64,000 nucleotides of DNA from CALMEC01 sp963765105 (GCA_963765105.1 CAVXUW010000004.1:310001-374000); one strand, 5' to 3'. Positions 22,501 through 31,047 are shown, numbered from the stretch's first letter. The notes: generated by a model not told the origin, from the sequence alone. Made by a program: numbers and translations.

Positions 22501-25500
22501 GCCCGTGATGGCGGCCGGAACCGTGTCGACGATCTGGGCACCCGTCACGTTCGACGGACCAAGGTTCGTCACGGTGATCGTGTAGCTCACCGCACCACCC
22601 TGAGCAACAGTGGCCGTACCGGTCTTTGCGATCGCGAGATCGGCTGCCGGCGTGATGGTCGTGGGCTGTGACGAGGTGTTGTCGGCGAGGTTCGTGTCAG
22701 TGAAGCCGCCGGGCGGAGTGATCGTCGCCGTGTTAGTGACGGAGCCGACCGTGGTGGCCGTGCCGGTAACCGTGATGGTCACGTTGTTGCCGGGCGCGCC
22801 GTTGATGTCGGCCGTGAGCGCGATGGCGTTGCCGGAGCCCGACGCGGTGTCACAATTGGCGGTGCCAGTGGTGGTGCAGGTCCACGTCACCCCGGTGATG
22901 GCCCCAGGAACCGTGTCCGCGATGGCCGTGTCAACGACATTTGACGGACCGTTGTTGGTGGCGACGATCGTGTAGGTCACGGTCGCACCTTGCGCGGCGG
23001 TCGCCGTGCCGGTCTTTGCGATCGAGAGGCTGCCCGAGGGCGTGATCGTCGTCGGCTGAGACGCAGAGTTGTTGCCGGCGACCGGATCGGTCGTGCCGGC
23101 GGGAGGTGCCACCGTTGCCGTGTTGGTAACAGAACCCACCGTCGAAGCGGTGCCGCTCACGGTGATCGTGAGGCTGTTGCCCGCCCCCGCGTTGATGTTG
23201 CCGAGCAGGCTGATCGCGTTGCCCGACCCGCTCGCGGTGCCACACGAAGCTGTACCTGCCGACGTACAGGTCCACGTCACGCCGGTGATGGCAGCGGGAA
23301 CCGTGTCCGCAATCGTCGCACCCGTCACGTTCGACGGACCGAGGTTCGTCACGGTGATCGTGTAGCTCACCGCACCACCCTGCGAGACAGTCGCCGTACC
23401 GGTTTTTGCGATCGCGAGATCGGCCGCAGCTGTGATGGTCGTGGGCTGTGAGGAACTGTTGTTCGCCGGTGTCGGGTCGGTGGTGCCCGCTGGCGGTGAG
23501 ACGGTGGCAGTGTTGGTGAATGCGCCAGAGGTCGTGGCGGTGCCGTTGACCGTGATGGTGACGCTGTTCCCGGCGCCCGCGTTGATGTTCGCCAGGAGGC
23601 TGATCGCATTTCCAGTGCCCGATGCGGTCCCACATGATGCCGTCCCTGCCGACACGCAGCTCCATGACACACCCGTTATGGCAGCTGGGACGGTGTCGGC
23701 GATCGACGCGCCCGTCACGTTCGACGGACCGAGGTTCGTCACGGTGATCGTGTAGGTCACCGCTCCACCCTGCGCCACCGTCGCCGTACCGGTCTTGGTG
23801 ATCGCCAGGTCGGCCGACGGAGTAATGGTCGTCGGCTGCGATGCGCTGTTGTTACCCGCCACCGGGTCCGTGGTACCCGCCGGGGGCGCAACGGTCGTGG
23901 TATTCGTGAACGAGCCCGGTGTCGTAGCCGTTCCCGTCACCGAGATGCTGACACTGTTCCCGGCCCCAGCAGCGATGTTTGCGAGCAGGCTGATCGCGTT
24001 GCCCGACCCACTTGCGGTGCCGCAGGTTGCGGTGCCAACAGCTGCGCAGGTCCAGGTCACCGTAGTGAGGTTCGCCGGCACCGTGTCGGCTATCTGCGCG
24101 CCCGTCACATTCGACGGACCGAGGTTGGTCACCGTGATCGTGTAGCTCACCGCCGTGCCCTGCACCGCGAGCGCCGTCCCGGTTTTTGCGATGGCGAGAT
24201 CCGCGGCCGGAGTGATTGTGGTGGGCTGTGAACTCGAGTTGTTGCCCGAGGTCGGGTCTGTCGTCCCTGCAGGAGCGGTGACCGTCGCCGTATTGGTGAA
24301 CGAACCGGTCGTCGTGGCGGTGCCGCTCACCGTAATGGTCAACGTGTTACCCGCACCTGCGTTGAGGTTGCCCAGCAGGCTGATCGCGTTGCCCGAACCG
24401 CTCGCCGTGCCACACGACGCCGTACCCGCCGAAACACACGTCCACGTCACACCCGTGAGATTCGCCGGAACCGTGTCGACGATAGACGCACCCGTCACAT
24501 TCGACGGACCGGCGTTGGTCACGGTGATGGTGTAGCTCACCGCCGTGCCCTGCACCGCGCTGGCCGTACCGGTCTTGGATATTGCGAGGTCTGCCGAAGG
24601 GGTGATGGTCGTGTTGACCGACGACGAGTTGTTGGTCGTGATCGGGTCGGTCACCCCGGCCGGCGGCGTGACCGTCGCGGTGTTCGTGAACGAGCCGGTC
24701 GTTGTCGCGGTCGCGTTGACGGTGATCGTCAGCGTGTTGCCCACGCCCGCGTTGATGTTGCCGAGCAGGCTGATCGCATTGCCCGAACCGCTCGCCGTGC
24801 CACACGACGCTGTACCCGCCGAAACACACGTCCACGTCACACCCGTGAGATTCGCCGGAACCGTGTCAGCGATCGACGCACCCGTCACATTCGACGGACC
24901 GGCGTTGGTCACGGTGATGGTGTAGCTCACCGCGGCGCCTTGCGCTGCGGTCGCCGGACCGGTCTTGGTGATGCCAAGGTTGGCCGCCGGGGTGATCGTG
25001 GTGGGCTGTGACGCGCTGTTGTTTCCCGAGGTGGGGTCGGTGGTTCCCGCCGGAGGCGCCACGGTCGCGGTGTTCGTCAGCGATCCAACCGTTGTCGCGG
25101 TTCCGTTGACGGTGATCACAACGCTGTTACCCGCACCGGCGTTGATGTTGCCCAGCAGGCTGATCGCGTTCCCCGAACCCGACGCCGTGCCACATGACGC
25201 CGTACCCGTCGCCGCGCACGACCAGGTGACTGCGGTGATGCCCGCCGGAACCGTGTCCGTAATCTGCGCACCCGTCACATTCGACGGACCAAGGTTCGTC
25301 ACCGTGACGGTGTAACTCACCGCACCACCCTGGGCCACCGTCGCCGTGCCGGTCTTCGCAATCGCAAGATCCGCCGCCGGCGTAATCGTCGTGTTCACTG
25401 CCGAGGTGTTGTTGCCGGTGACGGGATCAGTAACACCGGCGGGCGGCGCGACCGTCGCCGTATTCGTCAACGCACCAACCGTCGTGGCCGTACCCGTCAC

Positions 25501-27984
25501 GGAGATCGTCACGCTATTGCCTGCACCGGCATTGATGTTTGCCAGAAGGCTGATCGCATTCCCCGAGCCCGACGCCGTGCCACACGATGCCGTACCCGCC
25601 GACGCACATGTCCAACTCACACCGGTGATACCCGCAGGGACTGTGTCCGAAATCTGCGCACCCGTCACATTCGACGGACCAAGGTTGGTCACAACAATCG
25701 AGTACGTCACCGGCTGCCCCTGCGCCGCCGTGGCCGTGCCCGTCTTCACGATTGCCAGATTCGCCGACGGCGTGATGGTCGTCGGCTGCGATGCACTGTT
25801 GTTACCCGCCACCGCGTCCGTCGTCCCCACCGGCGGAGTCACGTTCGCCGTGTTTGTGAAGGTACCGCTCGTCGTCGCGGTACCCGTCACCGTGATGGTG
25901 AGGCTGTTGCCCGCACCCGCATTGATGTTCCCCACAAGACTGATGGCATTCCCCGTGCCCGACGCCGTTCCGCACGATGCCGTACCCGCCGATGCACACG
26001 ACCAACTCACCCCAGTAATGCCGGCAGGAACGGTGTCCGTAACCTGCGCGCCCGTGACATTCGACGGACCGAGGTTGGTCACCGTGACGGTGTAACTCAC
26101 CGCGCCGCCCTGCGCCACCGTCGCCGTGCCGGTCTTCGCAATCGCAAGATCCGCCGCCGGCGTGATCGTCGTGTTGACCGGCGAACTGTTGTTACCGGCC
26201 ACCGTATCCGTGATGCCCGCCGGAGGCGAAACGGTCGCCGTGTTCGTGATGGCCCCAACAGTGGTGGCCGTACCGGTCACACTGATCGTCAGGCTATTCC
26301 CCACTCCCGCGGTGATCTGCACGGCGTTCAGCGCCAGCGTGTTTCCGGTGCCGGACGCCCCGGTGCCACCGGCTGCGGTGTTGCAGTCGGCCGTGCCGGT
26401 CGCCGCGCATGTCCAGGTGACGCCGGTGATGTTCGCCGGTACGGTGTCGGCGACTGCCGCTCCCGTGACGTTGGACCGGCCGTTGTTGGTCACGGTGATC
26501 GTGTACGTGATGGGGTTTCCTTGAACGACCGTGGCCGGGCCGCTCTTGACGACGGCGAGGTCGACTGCGGGCAGGATCGTCACCGGATAGTCCTCAACCT
26601 CGCCGCTGTGGGCGAGGCCGGTGGGGCTTTGGATCTGTGCCGTCGTGTAACCGACCCGGAAGCGGGAAAACGAGGCGCCTTCGGTGATGTCGGCAGGGAC
26701 CGTGAAGCTCAGATTGACGGTACCGGAGCCGGCGGCGGTCGCCCCGCATGCCCGCTCGCCTGCGTCGAACGTGTTGTTGCGATTGAAGTCGATCCAGCCG
26801 CACAGTTGACCGGCGCGCGCTCCACCCGAGTAGGCCACGGGCACGATGTACGCTTGCCCGCCCATGTTGACGTTGAGCGGTGGGAACACCGGGTTGGCGT
26901 CGTCGGCATCGCCCGTGGCTCCCGCACTGGCGAGTGGGCTCGGCGATACGAGAGGTGCTCCGGTCGCTCCGCCGTTGATCGTGGTGGCGTTTTCGACGGT
27001 CACTGCCGAGCCGAGGCGCAGGTCGCCGCGGAGGTGACTGGCCGCCGCGGCGCCGTCGTAGCTGGCAGGGGCGTCGCCGAAGTCCTCACCGAAGCTGGGC
27101 GTGAGAAAGTACGCGTCGGCGGCAGCGGCGAGGGCGTTCCACGCGACGGTGGTGGCGCTGCGTTGAGCGCCGATCGAAAACGTCAGTTGCGACACACTGC
27201 CCGTGATGGGAATCGACCCGCACCCCGCGTTCGGGCAGGCACCGGGTCCGGCGGTGAACTGGGCAAGATCACCGGCGATGATGTTCCCGCCGATGATGGT
27301 CAGACGTGATCCGGCGGTGGGAGCACCGAGTGTGGCACCAGCGGTGTCGAGACGCAGGCGCGCCGTGAGGTTGATGGTCGACCCCCCAAACGTAACCGAC
27401 CCTCCAAGGCGCGAGAGGTGCAGCACCGGGTTGGTGACGACGATCGGGTTGCCCGCGGTGTCAGTGAACGCCACGGTGAAGGTTCCGAGTGTTCCTGGTG
27501 AACAGACAAGCGCAGCCGAGAACGCCGTCTGACAGGTGGCGACAGACGTGAGGACTTGCAGGCCGTTCGCGGTCGGGGGCAACGCGGGGACGTGCGTCGC
27601 TCCCGTAACGAGCAGCGACGTGTCGCTGCGTGCCGAGATCGTGGTCTGCCCGGTAACGCTGACGGTTGTGCGCAGTGCCGACGGCGTGTCCTTGGTCCCG
27701 GGAGCGGTGGCGCCCGCGCCTGTCCAAAGGCCGCTCGGCGTCGTCGGAATTTGGAACGCGGACGCCTGTGCAGTCATGACGAGTCCCAGTACCACGAGCG
27801 CCGACATTGCCCGCCGCGCGCGGCGCAACACCGGCGGGGGCGACCCGTCGCCCGAACAGCGCCCGCTTCCAGGAACACCGGATCCTTCTGTACCGACCGG
27901 CACCACGAAACTGTCAGCTCCCCGAGAGACCGGAAGCGACCGTCCATCGAGAGCGGGAATACTCTTCCGAGCGGGGCGATTCAA
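16531..27984 (-). CDS. Giant secreted GEVED/DUF11-repeat protein, 3817 aa
   Basis: The chosen start is TTG 27984 with AGGAG nine bases upstream. About 55 hydrophilic residues precede a hydrophobic export segment (MSALVVLGLVMTAQASAF, 60-77). Then come an N-terminal domain shared with the 12729-14786 paralogue (78-300), a GEVED domain (about 310-470, CGWIDFNRNNTFDAGERAC), 19 type-A DUF11 repeats (473-2952), five longer type-B repeats of about 148 residues (2953-3692) and a final DUF11-like domain (3693-3817). Each type-A repeat has a W[ST]C-x7-C pair; type-B repeats open with loops such as VDADGDGVPSPGD that look calcium-binding. No LPXTG motif or C-terminal transmembrane anchor is seen. An extracellular adhesin, stalk or sheath component is the best inference. 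Confidence 0.9.
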   Translation of the reverse strand: MNRPARKSIPALDGRSLPVSRGADSFVVPVGTEGSGVPGSGRCSGDGSPPPVLRRARRAMSALVVLGLVMTAQASAFQIPTTPSGLWTGAGATAPGTKDTPSALRTTVSVTGQTTISARSDTSLLVTGATHVPALPPTANGLQVLTSVATCQTAFSAALVCSPGTLGTFTVAFTDTAGNPIVVTNPVLHLSRLGGSVTFGGSTINLTARLRLDTAGATLGAPTAGSRLTIIGGNIIAGDLAQFTAGPGACPNAGCGSIPITGSVSQLTFSIGAQRSATTVAWNALAAAADAYFLTPSFGEDFGDAPASYDGAAAASHLRGDLRLGSAVTVENATTINGGATGAPLVSPSPLASAGATGDADDANPVFPPLNVNMGGQAYIVPVAYSGGARAGQLCGWIDFNRNNTFDAGERACGATAAGSGTVNLSFTVPADITEGASFSRFRVGYTTAQIQSPTGLAHSGEVEDYPVTILPAVDLAVVKSGPATVVQGNPITYTITVTNNGRSNVTGAAVADTVPANITGVTWTCAATGTADCNTAAGGTGASGTGNTLALNAVQITAGVGNSLTISVTGTATTVGAITNTATVSPPAGITDTVAGNNSSPVNTTITPAADLAIAKTGTATVAQGGAVSYTVTVTNLGPSNVTGAQVTDTVPAGITGVSWSCASAGTASCGTASGTGNAISLVGNINAGAGNSLTITVTGTATTSGTFTNTANVTPPVGTTDAVAGNNSASQPTTITPSANLAIVKTGTATAAQGQPVTYSIVVTNLGPSNVTGAQISDTVPAGITGVSWTCASAGTASCGTASGSGNAISLLANINAGAGNSVTISVTGTATTVGALTNTATVAPPAGVTDPVTGNNTSAVNTTITPAADLAIAKTGTATVAQGGAVSYTVTVTNLGPSNVTGAQITDTVPAGITAVTWSCAATGTASCGTASGSGNAISLLGNINAGAGNSVVITVNGTATTVGSLTNTATVAPPAGTTDPTSGNNSASQPTTITPAANLGITKTGPATAAQGAAVSYTITVTNAGPSNVTGASIADTVPANLTGVTWTCVSAGTASCGTASGSGNAISLLGNINAGVGNTLTITVNATATTTGSFTNTATVTPPAGVTDPITTNNSSSVNTTITPSADLAISKTGTASAVQGTAVSYTITVTNAGPSNVTGASIVDTVPANLTGVTWTCVSAGTASCGTASGSGNAISLLGNLNAGAGNTLTITVSGTATTTGSFTNTATVTAPAGTTDPTSGNNSSSQPTTITPAADLAIAKTGTALAVQGTAVSYTITVTNLGPSNVTGAQIADTVPANLTTVTWTCAAVGTATCGTASGSGNAISLLANIAAGAGNSVSISVTGTATTPGSFTNTTTVAPPAGTTDPVAGNNSASQPTTITPSADLAITKTGTATVAQGGAVTYTITVTNLGPSNVTGASIADTVPAAITGVSWSCVSAGTASCGTASGTGNAISLLANINAGAGNSVTITVNGTATTSGAFTNTATVSPPAGTTDPTPANNSSSQPTTITAAADLAIAKTGTATVSQGGAVSYTITVTNLGPSNVTGATIADTVPAAITGVTWTCTSAGTASCGTASGSGNAISLLGNINAGAGNSLTITVSGTASTVGSVTNTATVAPPAGTTDPVAGNNSASQPTTITPSGSLSIAKTGTATAAQGATVTYTIVATNNGPSNVVDTAIADTVPGAITGVTWTCTTTGTANCDTASGSGNAIALTADINGAPGNNVTITVTGTATTVGSVTNTATITPPGGFTDTNLADNTSSQPTTITPAADLAIAKTGTATVAQGGAVSYTITVTNLGPSNVTGAQIVDTVPAAITGVTWTCTSAGTAACGTASGSGNAISLLGNVNAGAGNSLTINVSGTAATVGAVTNTATVAPPAGVTDPVTGNNSASQPTTITPSADLAITKTGTATVAQGGAVTYSIVVTNNGPSNATGATIADTVPAGITGVSWSCASAGTASCGTASGSGSAISLLGNINAGVGSSLTITVSGTATTVGSFTNTATVTPPAGTTDPTPGNNSASQPTTITPAADLAIVKSGPATVVQGSSLSYTLTVTNLGPSNVSGAQIADTVPAAITGVTWTCASAGAAACVTVSGSGNAISVLGNINSGAGNSITITVNGTPSTVGAITNTATVAPPAGTTDPVSGNNTSAVNTTITSAADLAITKSGPATVVQGNAVNYTITVTNLGPSNVTGAQIADTVPANLTGVTWTCVAAGTAGCGTASGSGNAISLLGDLNAGAGNSLTISVTGTATTVGAITNTATVAPPAGTTDPVAGNNSSPVDTTITPSADLVIAKTGTATVAQGGTVTYSIVVTNNGPSNVTGASIADTVPANLTGVSWTCASAGTATCGTASGAGNAISLLGNINAGAGNSVTITVTGTATTNGSFTNTATVAAPAGTTDPVLGNNSASQPTTITPSADLAIAKTGTATAAQGQPITYSIVVTNNGPSNVTGAQIADTVPAGITAVSWTCASAGTATCGTASGAGNAISLLANIAAGAGNNVTISVTGTATAVGALTNTATVAPPAGVTDPVTGNNTSAVNTTITPSADLAITKTGTATAAQGAVVSYTITVTNLGPSNVAGATITDAVPAGITSVTWSCDSNGTASCGTSAGSGNAISLTGDIVAGAGNSVVITVTGTATTVGALTNTATVAPPAGVTDPTPGNNSASQPTTITPAADLAIAKTGTAAVNQGGAVTYTIVVTNAGPSSVTAAPITDSVPANLTGVTWTCVSAGTAVCSTASGTGNAISLAANIAAGGGNSVTITVTGTATTPGSITNTATVATPAGTTDPTPGNNTSSQPTLITPLADLTIVKTGPATVVQGQPVTYTLTVTNNGPSAVTGATIADAVPSQFTGVSWSCANAGTATCGSASGTGNAINLLADIAAGAGNSVTITVTATATTATEPGSVTNTATVAPPAGTTDPAPGNNSSSVPTTIFGIPVITVTKADALQVDADGDGVPSPGDTLRYTVTIANSGNGQATGVALSDVINANLQFVTGSQVLTGGGTFAFTPGGGAPFGGSFVVTGATIPVASSLTLVYDTQVRNPLPAGVSQVRNQTLVSGSNFPSTPSNDPKTSAPGDPTVTPLTASPRIALDKEWTLAVDADASGDASPGDTLQYTITVTNTGNQAGVGSVVNDVNDPNVALVTGTVVVTQGTVTSGNVSGNVVGADLGEIPGAGGDARVEYRVRIANPLPAGVTSVSNQATISGTNFPSTLSNDPRTPPGGDPTVTPIVAAPVPTAFKEASLVVDSDGDGIPSPGDTLLYTVTLRNAGNQNAANATYTDTVDANTTIVLGSVQSSQGAVTAGNGGGANVAANLGTLAALQSATVTYRVTINSPVPAGTNQVVNQGTLGATGVPPVRTDDPSTAATGDPTVVTIVAAPRVLVTKDDTLAVDVNGDGFVGLGDTISYTLTIRNVGNATANNFVLSDTPDPNTTLVAGSVALGAPTGGTVTSGNGPADSTVGATFPAIAGGGEEVTVSFRVQVRSPLAEGITSVANQAVVSCTCPGSPISSDDPRTTTPGDPTGTPLRRTERPDISATKTVALAIDPDASRSVSSGDTLEYTVVFRNTGTGIARAIAYSDSVDVNTTIVPGSIATSSGAVTLGQSGGRALAVNVGDVPAAAAVTITYRVTVNKNLGANVKTLRNQGRFVGANVAGVSTDDPRTGPNGDPTAVDVVGATRLQIRKFGPVRAVRGSQTNYVIRVTNIGANPAAGLVVTDVLPPGLVPVGRPRLATVRGQRVTWRIPNLAVRRAIILTVRVRVTGPVGRRITNTASVRATNAPLAVRGVARTVIIRSAATPSPTG
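16909..19128 (-). repeat. Five type-B repeats (about 148 codons each) of the giant protein
   Basis: These units are more divergent than the type-A repeats. Each starts with a short acidic loop (VDADGDG, VDADASG, VDSDGDG, VDVNGDG, IDPDAS) followed by GDT[LI].YT[VL] and ends with a [DN]DP.T...GDPT stretch. The acidic loops resemble EF-hand or dockerin calcium loops. The same unit type occurs once in the 685-residue paralogue. Confidence 0.8.
19129..26568 (-). repeat. 19 tandem type-A DUF11 repeats, mostly exact 390-bp periodicity
   Basis: Unit 1 is 137 codons (26568 downward). Units 2-18 are each exactly 130 codons: counting 17 units from residue 610 (base 26157) lands exactly on the start of unit 19 at base 19527. 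Unit 19 is 133 codons. Consensus blocks are YTITVTNLGPSNVTGA, DTVPA.ITGVTW[TS]C, GTASCGTASGSGNAISLL and INAGAGNS[LV]TITV. DNA identity between units is high, so recombination, copy-number change and assembly collapse are all plausible. Confidence 0.92.
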
Positions 27985-28241
27985 TTCGTCGTGCTCCTAC
28001 GGGGGATTGTGTGCGTCATGGGCGTCCGTGCTGTTTGACCGCAGGCGCAATATAGCGGTCGCACTACGACGTCAGAAGGCCGACGACGAATGGTGTGAGG
28101 GGCGCGGGCCTGAGCGGTCATTCGGCGTCGGTGAGCGTCATCCTTTCGTCGAGTATGAGATGGAGCGACACGCTGTTCCTCGCGAAACCGGACGACGGAC
28201 CCGCAGTGGGCCGAGGCTTGCGTTGGGAAGGGAACCTTTGC

Positions 28242-28892
28242 CTAGCGACCCCCCCAGCGATCCCAGTGGAGCACGCGGCTCAGGTCACGGTTCGGCGCCG
28301 GCGAAAGTGAGGCACCGACGAGGTGGGCGACGGGGATGAGCGCCACCTGCATCATGTCGTCGTACGGGATGCCGAGAACGTCGGCCGCTGCGCGCTCGTG
28401 CATGAGGTGAACCGTGGTCCACGCAGTGCCGAGGCCCCGGGCACGGGCAGCGAGCATGAAGCTCCACACCGACGGCAGCACCGACCCGAAGGCCGAGGCC
28501 TGCTCGACGATCGGACGATCGTCGGTGCGCGGAGCGATACAGGGAACGACGAGTGCCGGAACCTCATGCAGATGGTCGCGGAGGTAGACGGCCGAACGCA
28601 ACACCCGCTCCTGCTCCGCGGTGGGGGTCGACCCCTTGCGACCGCGTCCATCGATTCCGCCGGTGCGGTAGGTGTCGAATCCTTGGCGGTACAGATCGGC
28701 GAGTGCCTCGCGCTGGGCGGGGTCGGTGACCACAACGAAAGCCCAGCGTTGACGGTTACCCCCGGTCGGTGCCTGCAGAGCGATGGATAAACACTCCTCG
28801 ATGAGCTCCCGCTCCACGGGACGCGTCAGGTCGAGTCGGCGCCTCACGGCTCGGGTGGTCGTGAGCAGTTCGTCAGCAGTGATGTCGGTCAT
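28242..28892 (-). CDS. Nitroreductase-family FMN oxidoreductase
   Basis: 216 residues. The N-terminal pattern LLTTTRAVRRRLDLTRPVE, then SIALQAPTGGNRQRWAFVVV, and the C-terminal ARARGLGTAWTTVHLMHE and IPYDDMMQVALIPVAH match FMN-dependent nitroreductases. These act as dimers and reduce nitro compounds, quinones or flavins with NAD(P)H. Substrate cannot be told from sequence. It is 257 bases downstream of nothing on its own strand and divergent from the beta-propeller gene, so it is probably a single-gene unit. Confidence 0.88.
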   Translation of the reverse strand: MTDITADELLTTTRAVRRRLDLTRPVERELIEECLSIALQAPTGGNRQRWAFVVVTDPAQREALADLYRQGFDTYRTGGIDGRGRKGSTPTAEQERVLRSAVYLRDHLHEVPALVVPCIAPRTDDRPIVEQASAFGSVLPSVWSFMLAARARGLGTAWTTVHLMHERAAADVLGIPYDDMMQVALIPVAHLVGASLSPAPNRDLSRVLHWDRWGGR

Positions 28893-28958
28893 GTTCGTAT
28901 CTTGCGTGATGGAGTCGGGGGTGTGTGACCGATCGTGCAGCGGTGACGTAGTCCCATC

Positions 28959-31040
28959 ATGAACACGAAATCGACACGGAGGGTTGACGCGGTGGGCACA
29001 TGGATCGGCAACACACGATGGATTCGACCCGCGGCGGGCATTCTGACCGTGGGTGCGCTCTCAGTGATTCCCGTCTTGACCGGATGCGCCGAGACGGCGA
29101 ACGCGGCAGACGCCAAGCTCGAACGGTTTACCAGCTGCGCGGACCTGTCGAAGTACGCGCAGGAGAAGGCACTCGAACTCGCATCCTCAGAGACGCGCAA
29201 TCGCGTCACTGCGCTCCCGAGCGTGCAGGAAGACGCCGGCGGGGCCGCCCCGGCGACGCCGACCAGCTCGGGTGACGCTGGGCTTGCCGCAAAGACCGCG
29301 GGACAGGACTTCTCCACGACCAACGTCCAAGAGGCCGGGATCGACGAACCCGACATCGTCAAGACCGACGGCAACCGCATCTTCGCCATCGCGAAGAACC
29401 GGCTCTACGCCGTCGACGTGTCGGGCACAACGCCGCGTATCGCCGGGTCCCTCGCCATGCCGAAGGACGCCTCGCCGAGCGCCCTGCTTCTTTCGGGCAA
29501 TCGCCTGATCGTGATGGCTGCGGGTCCCGTCGCGGTACGTACCCCCCTCCCTACGGCCGGTGCCGAGGTGGCCGGCGATGAGCCCACCGGAAAGATCGCA
29601 CCCGGCAATAGCACCTACGTTGGTCCTGCCGGTGGGTCGGTGTTCCTCCAGGTGGATGTCGCCGATCCGGCGGCGATGGCAATCACCGAGACGTTCGAGA
29701 CCGAGGCCAACTACGTTTCGGCTCGACTTGCCGGCACCACCGCACGCATCGTGGTGAATTCGGGCGCCCCGTTTGCCATTCCGTTCGCCTCCGCGGAGGG
29801 CGAGGATGACGTTGCTCGGACCGCTGCCGCCAACCGGGCGGCGCTCCGTCGCACAACGGCCGACAACTGGGTGCCGCGCTACTCACACCGCGGCGCAGAT
29901 GGTCGCACCTCGTCCGGCGCACTCGTTTCCTGTGAGGCGGTCAGCCGACCGGAGACCTTCGCCGGCCTCGGCACCCTGACCGTGCTGACAATCGATGTCA
30001 CCCAGGGTCTTCGCCCCATCGACACTGACGCCGTGATGTCCGCCGGTGAGACGGTCTACGCCTCGAACGAGGCGCTCTACATCGCCACGAACAGATGGCC
30101 GACGTATGACGCCTCCGGACGCCAAGAAGGAACCCAGACAACCGAGATCCACAAGTTTGACACCTCCGACGGGGCCCAGACCACCTACACGGGCAGCGGT
30201 GCCGTTCAGGGCAACCTGCTGAACCAGTTCTCGATGTCCGAGCACGAGGGAAATCTCCGGATCGCCACAACTGACTCGGCCCAGACGCTCGTGGGTGGTG
30301 ACGCCATCGTCCCGGACGAGGGACGTGAGAGCGAGAGCTACGTGTCGGTGCTCGAGCAGAACGGCGACAAGCTCACCCTCGCCGGACGCGTCAGCGGTTT
30401 GGGAAAGACCGAGCAGATTCAGTCGGTGCGGTTCATCGGCGCACGCGGGTACGTTGTGACGTTTCGACGCACCGACCCGCTCTATGCCATCGATCTGTCC
30501 GACCCACGCAACCCACGTGTCACCGGCGAGCTCAAGATCAACGGCTACTCCGCCTACCTCCACCCCATCGACGAGAACACGCTGATCGGCGTGGGCCAGG
30601 ATGCAACCGATGAAGGGCAAACCACGGGCACGCAGGTTGCGGTGTTCGATGTGAGCGACCCAGCGGCGCCGAAGCGCCTTCACCAGTACACACTGCCGGG
30701 CGCCTATTCGGAGGCGGAGTGGGACCAGTACGCGTTTCTCTACTGGCCCGCCACGTCACTAGCCGTGCTGCCGATCCAAACGAACAACTTCGTGGCGGCA
30801 TCGCCCGTGGAACCGTCTCAGCCGTTGGTGCAGACGCAGTCATTCGCTCTTGGTCTGCGGGTCAACCGGGACGGCATCCAGGAAATGGGGCGCATCACGC
30901 AACCGGGCGACCCCAACTACGGCCCGGGGATCCGCCGGTCGGTTGTGGTGGGCGACAGCCTCTTGACCCTGTCAGAGACCGGAATCAAGGCCAGCGCACT
31001 CGGTGACCTCACCGAACGTGCCTGGGTGCCCTTCCCGTAG
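28959..31040 (+). CDS. Secreted beta-propeller lipoprotein
   Basis: 693 residues. The export signal ends in the lipobox VLTGC (Cys near residue 43). A helical linker is followed by FSTTNVQEAGIDEPDIVKTDG, the hallmark opening of the secreted beta-propeller family (Beta_propel), then repeated blades such as RLYAVDVSG, YVSVLEQNGDKLTLAGRVSGLG, YAIDLSDPRNPRVTGELKI and VAVFDVSDPAAPKRLHQYTL. The role of this family is not known; extracytoplasmic binding is likely. No clear ribosome site precedes the ATG, so a leaderless mRNA is possible. A GC-rich hairpin at 31048-31071 follows the stop. Confidence 0.88.
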   Translation: MNTKSTRRVDAVGTWIGNTRWIRPAAGILTVGALSVIPVLTGCAETANAADAKLERFTSCADLSKYAQEKALELASSETRNRVTALPSVQEDAGGAAPATPTSSGDAGLAAKTAGQDFSTTNVQEAGIDEPDIVKTDGNRIFAIAKNRLYAVDVSGTTPRIAGSLAMPKDASPSALLLSGNRLIVMAAGPVAVRTPLPTAGAEVAGDEPTGKIAPGNSTYVGPAGGSVFLQVDVADPAAMAITETFETEANYVSARLAGTTARIVVNSGAPFAIPFASAEGEDDVARTAAANRAALRRTTADNWVPRYSHRGADGRTSSGALVSCEAVSRPETFAGLGTLTVLTIDVTQGLRPIDTDAVMSAGETVYASNEALYIATNRWPTYDASGRQEGTQTTEIHKFDTSDGAQTTYTGSGAVQGNLLNQFSMSEHEGNLRIATTDSAQTLVGGDAIVPDEGRESESYVSVLEQNGDKLTLAGRVSGLGKTEQIQSVRFIGARGYVVTFRRTDPLYAIDLSDPRNPRVTGELKINGYSAYLHPIDENTLIGVGQDATDEGQTTGTQVAVFDVSDPAAPKRLHQYTLPGAYSEAEWDQYAFLYWPATSLAVLPIQTNNFVAASPVEPSQPLVQTQSFALGLRVNRDGIQEMGRITQPGDPNYGPGIRRSVVVGDSLLTLSETGIKASALGDLTERAWVPFP

Positions 31041-31047
31041 GGATCGG

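Noticed and set aside
16855..26524. Many long plus-strand reading frames opposite the giant repeat gene
   Set aside because: They repeat every 390 bases and are the antisense shadow of the GC-rich repeats. None shows a domain or a ribosome site.
19129..26568. Regular repeats as a possible CRISPR array
   Set aside because: The unit is 390 bases, entirely coding, with no short repeat/unique spacer alternation and no cas genes.
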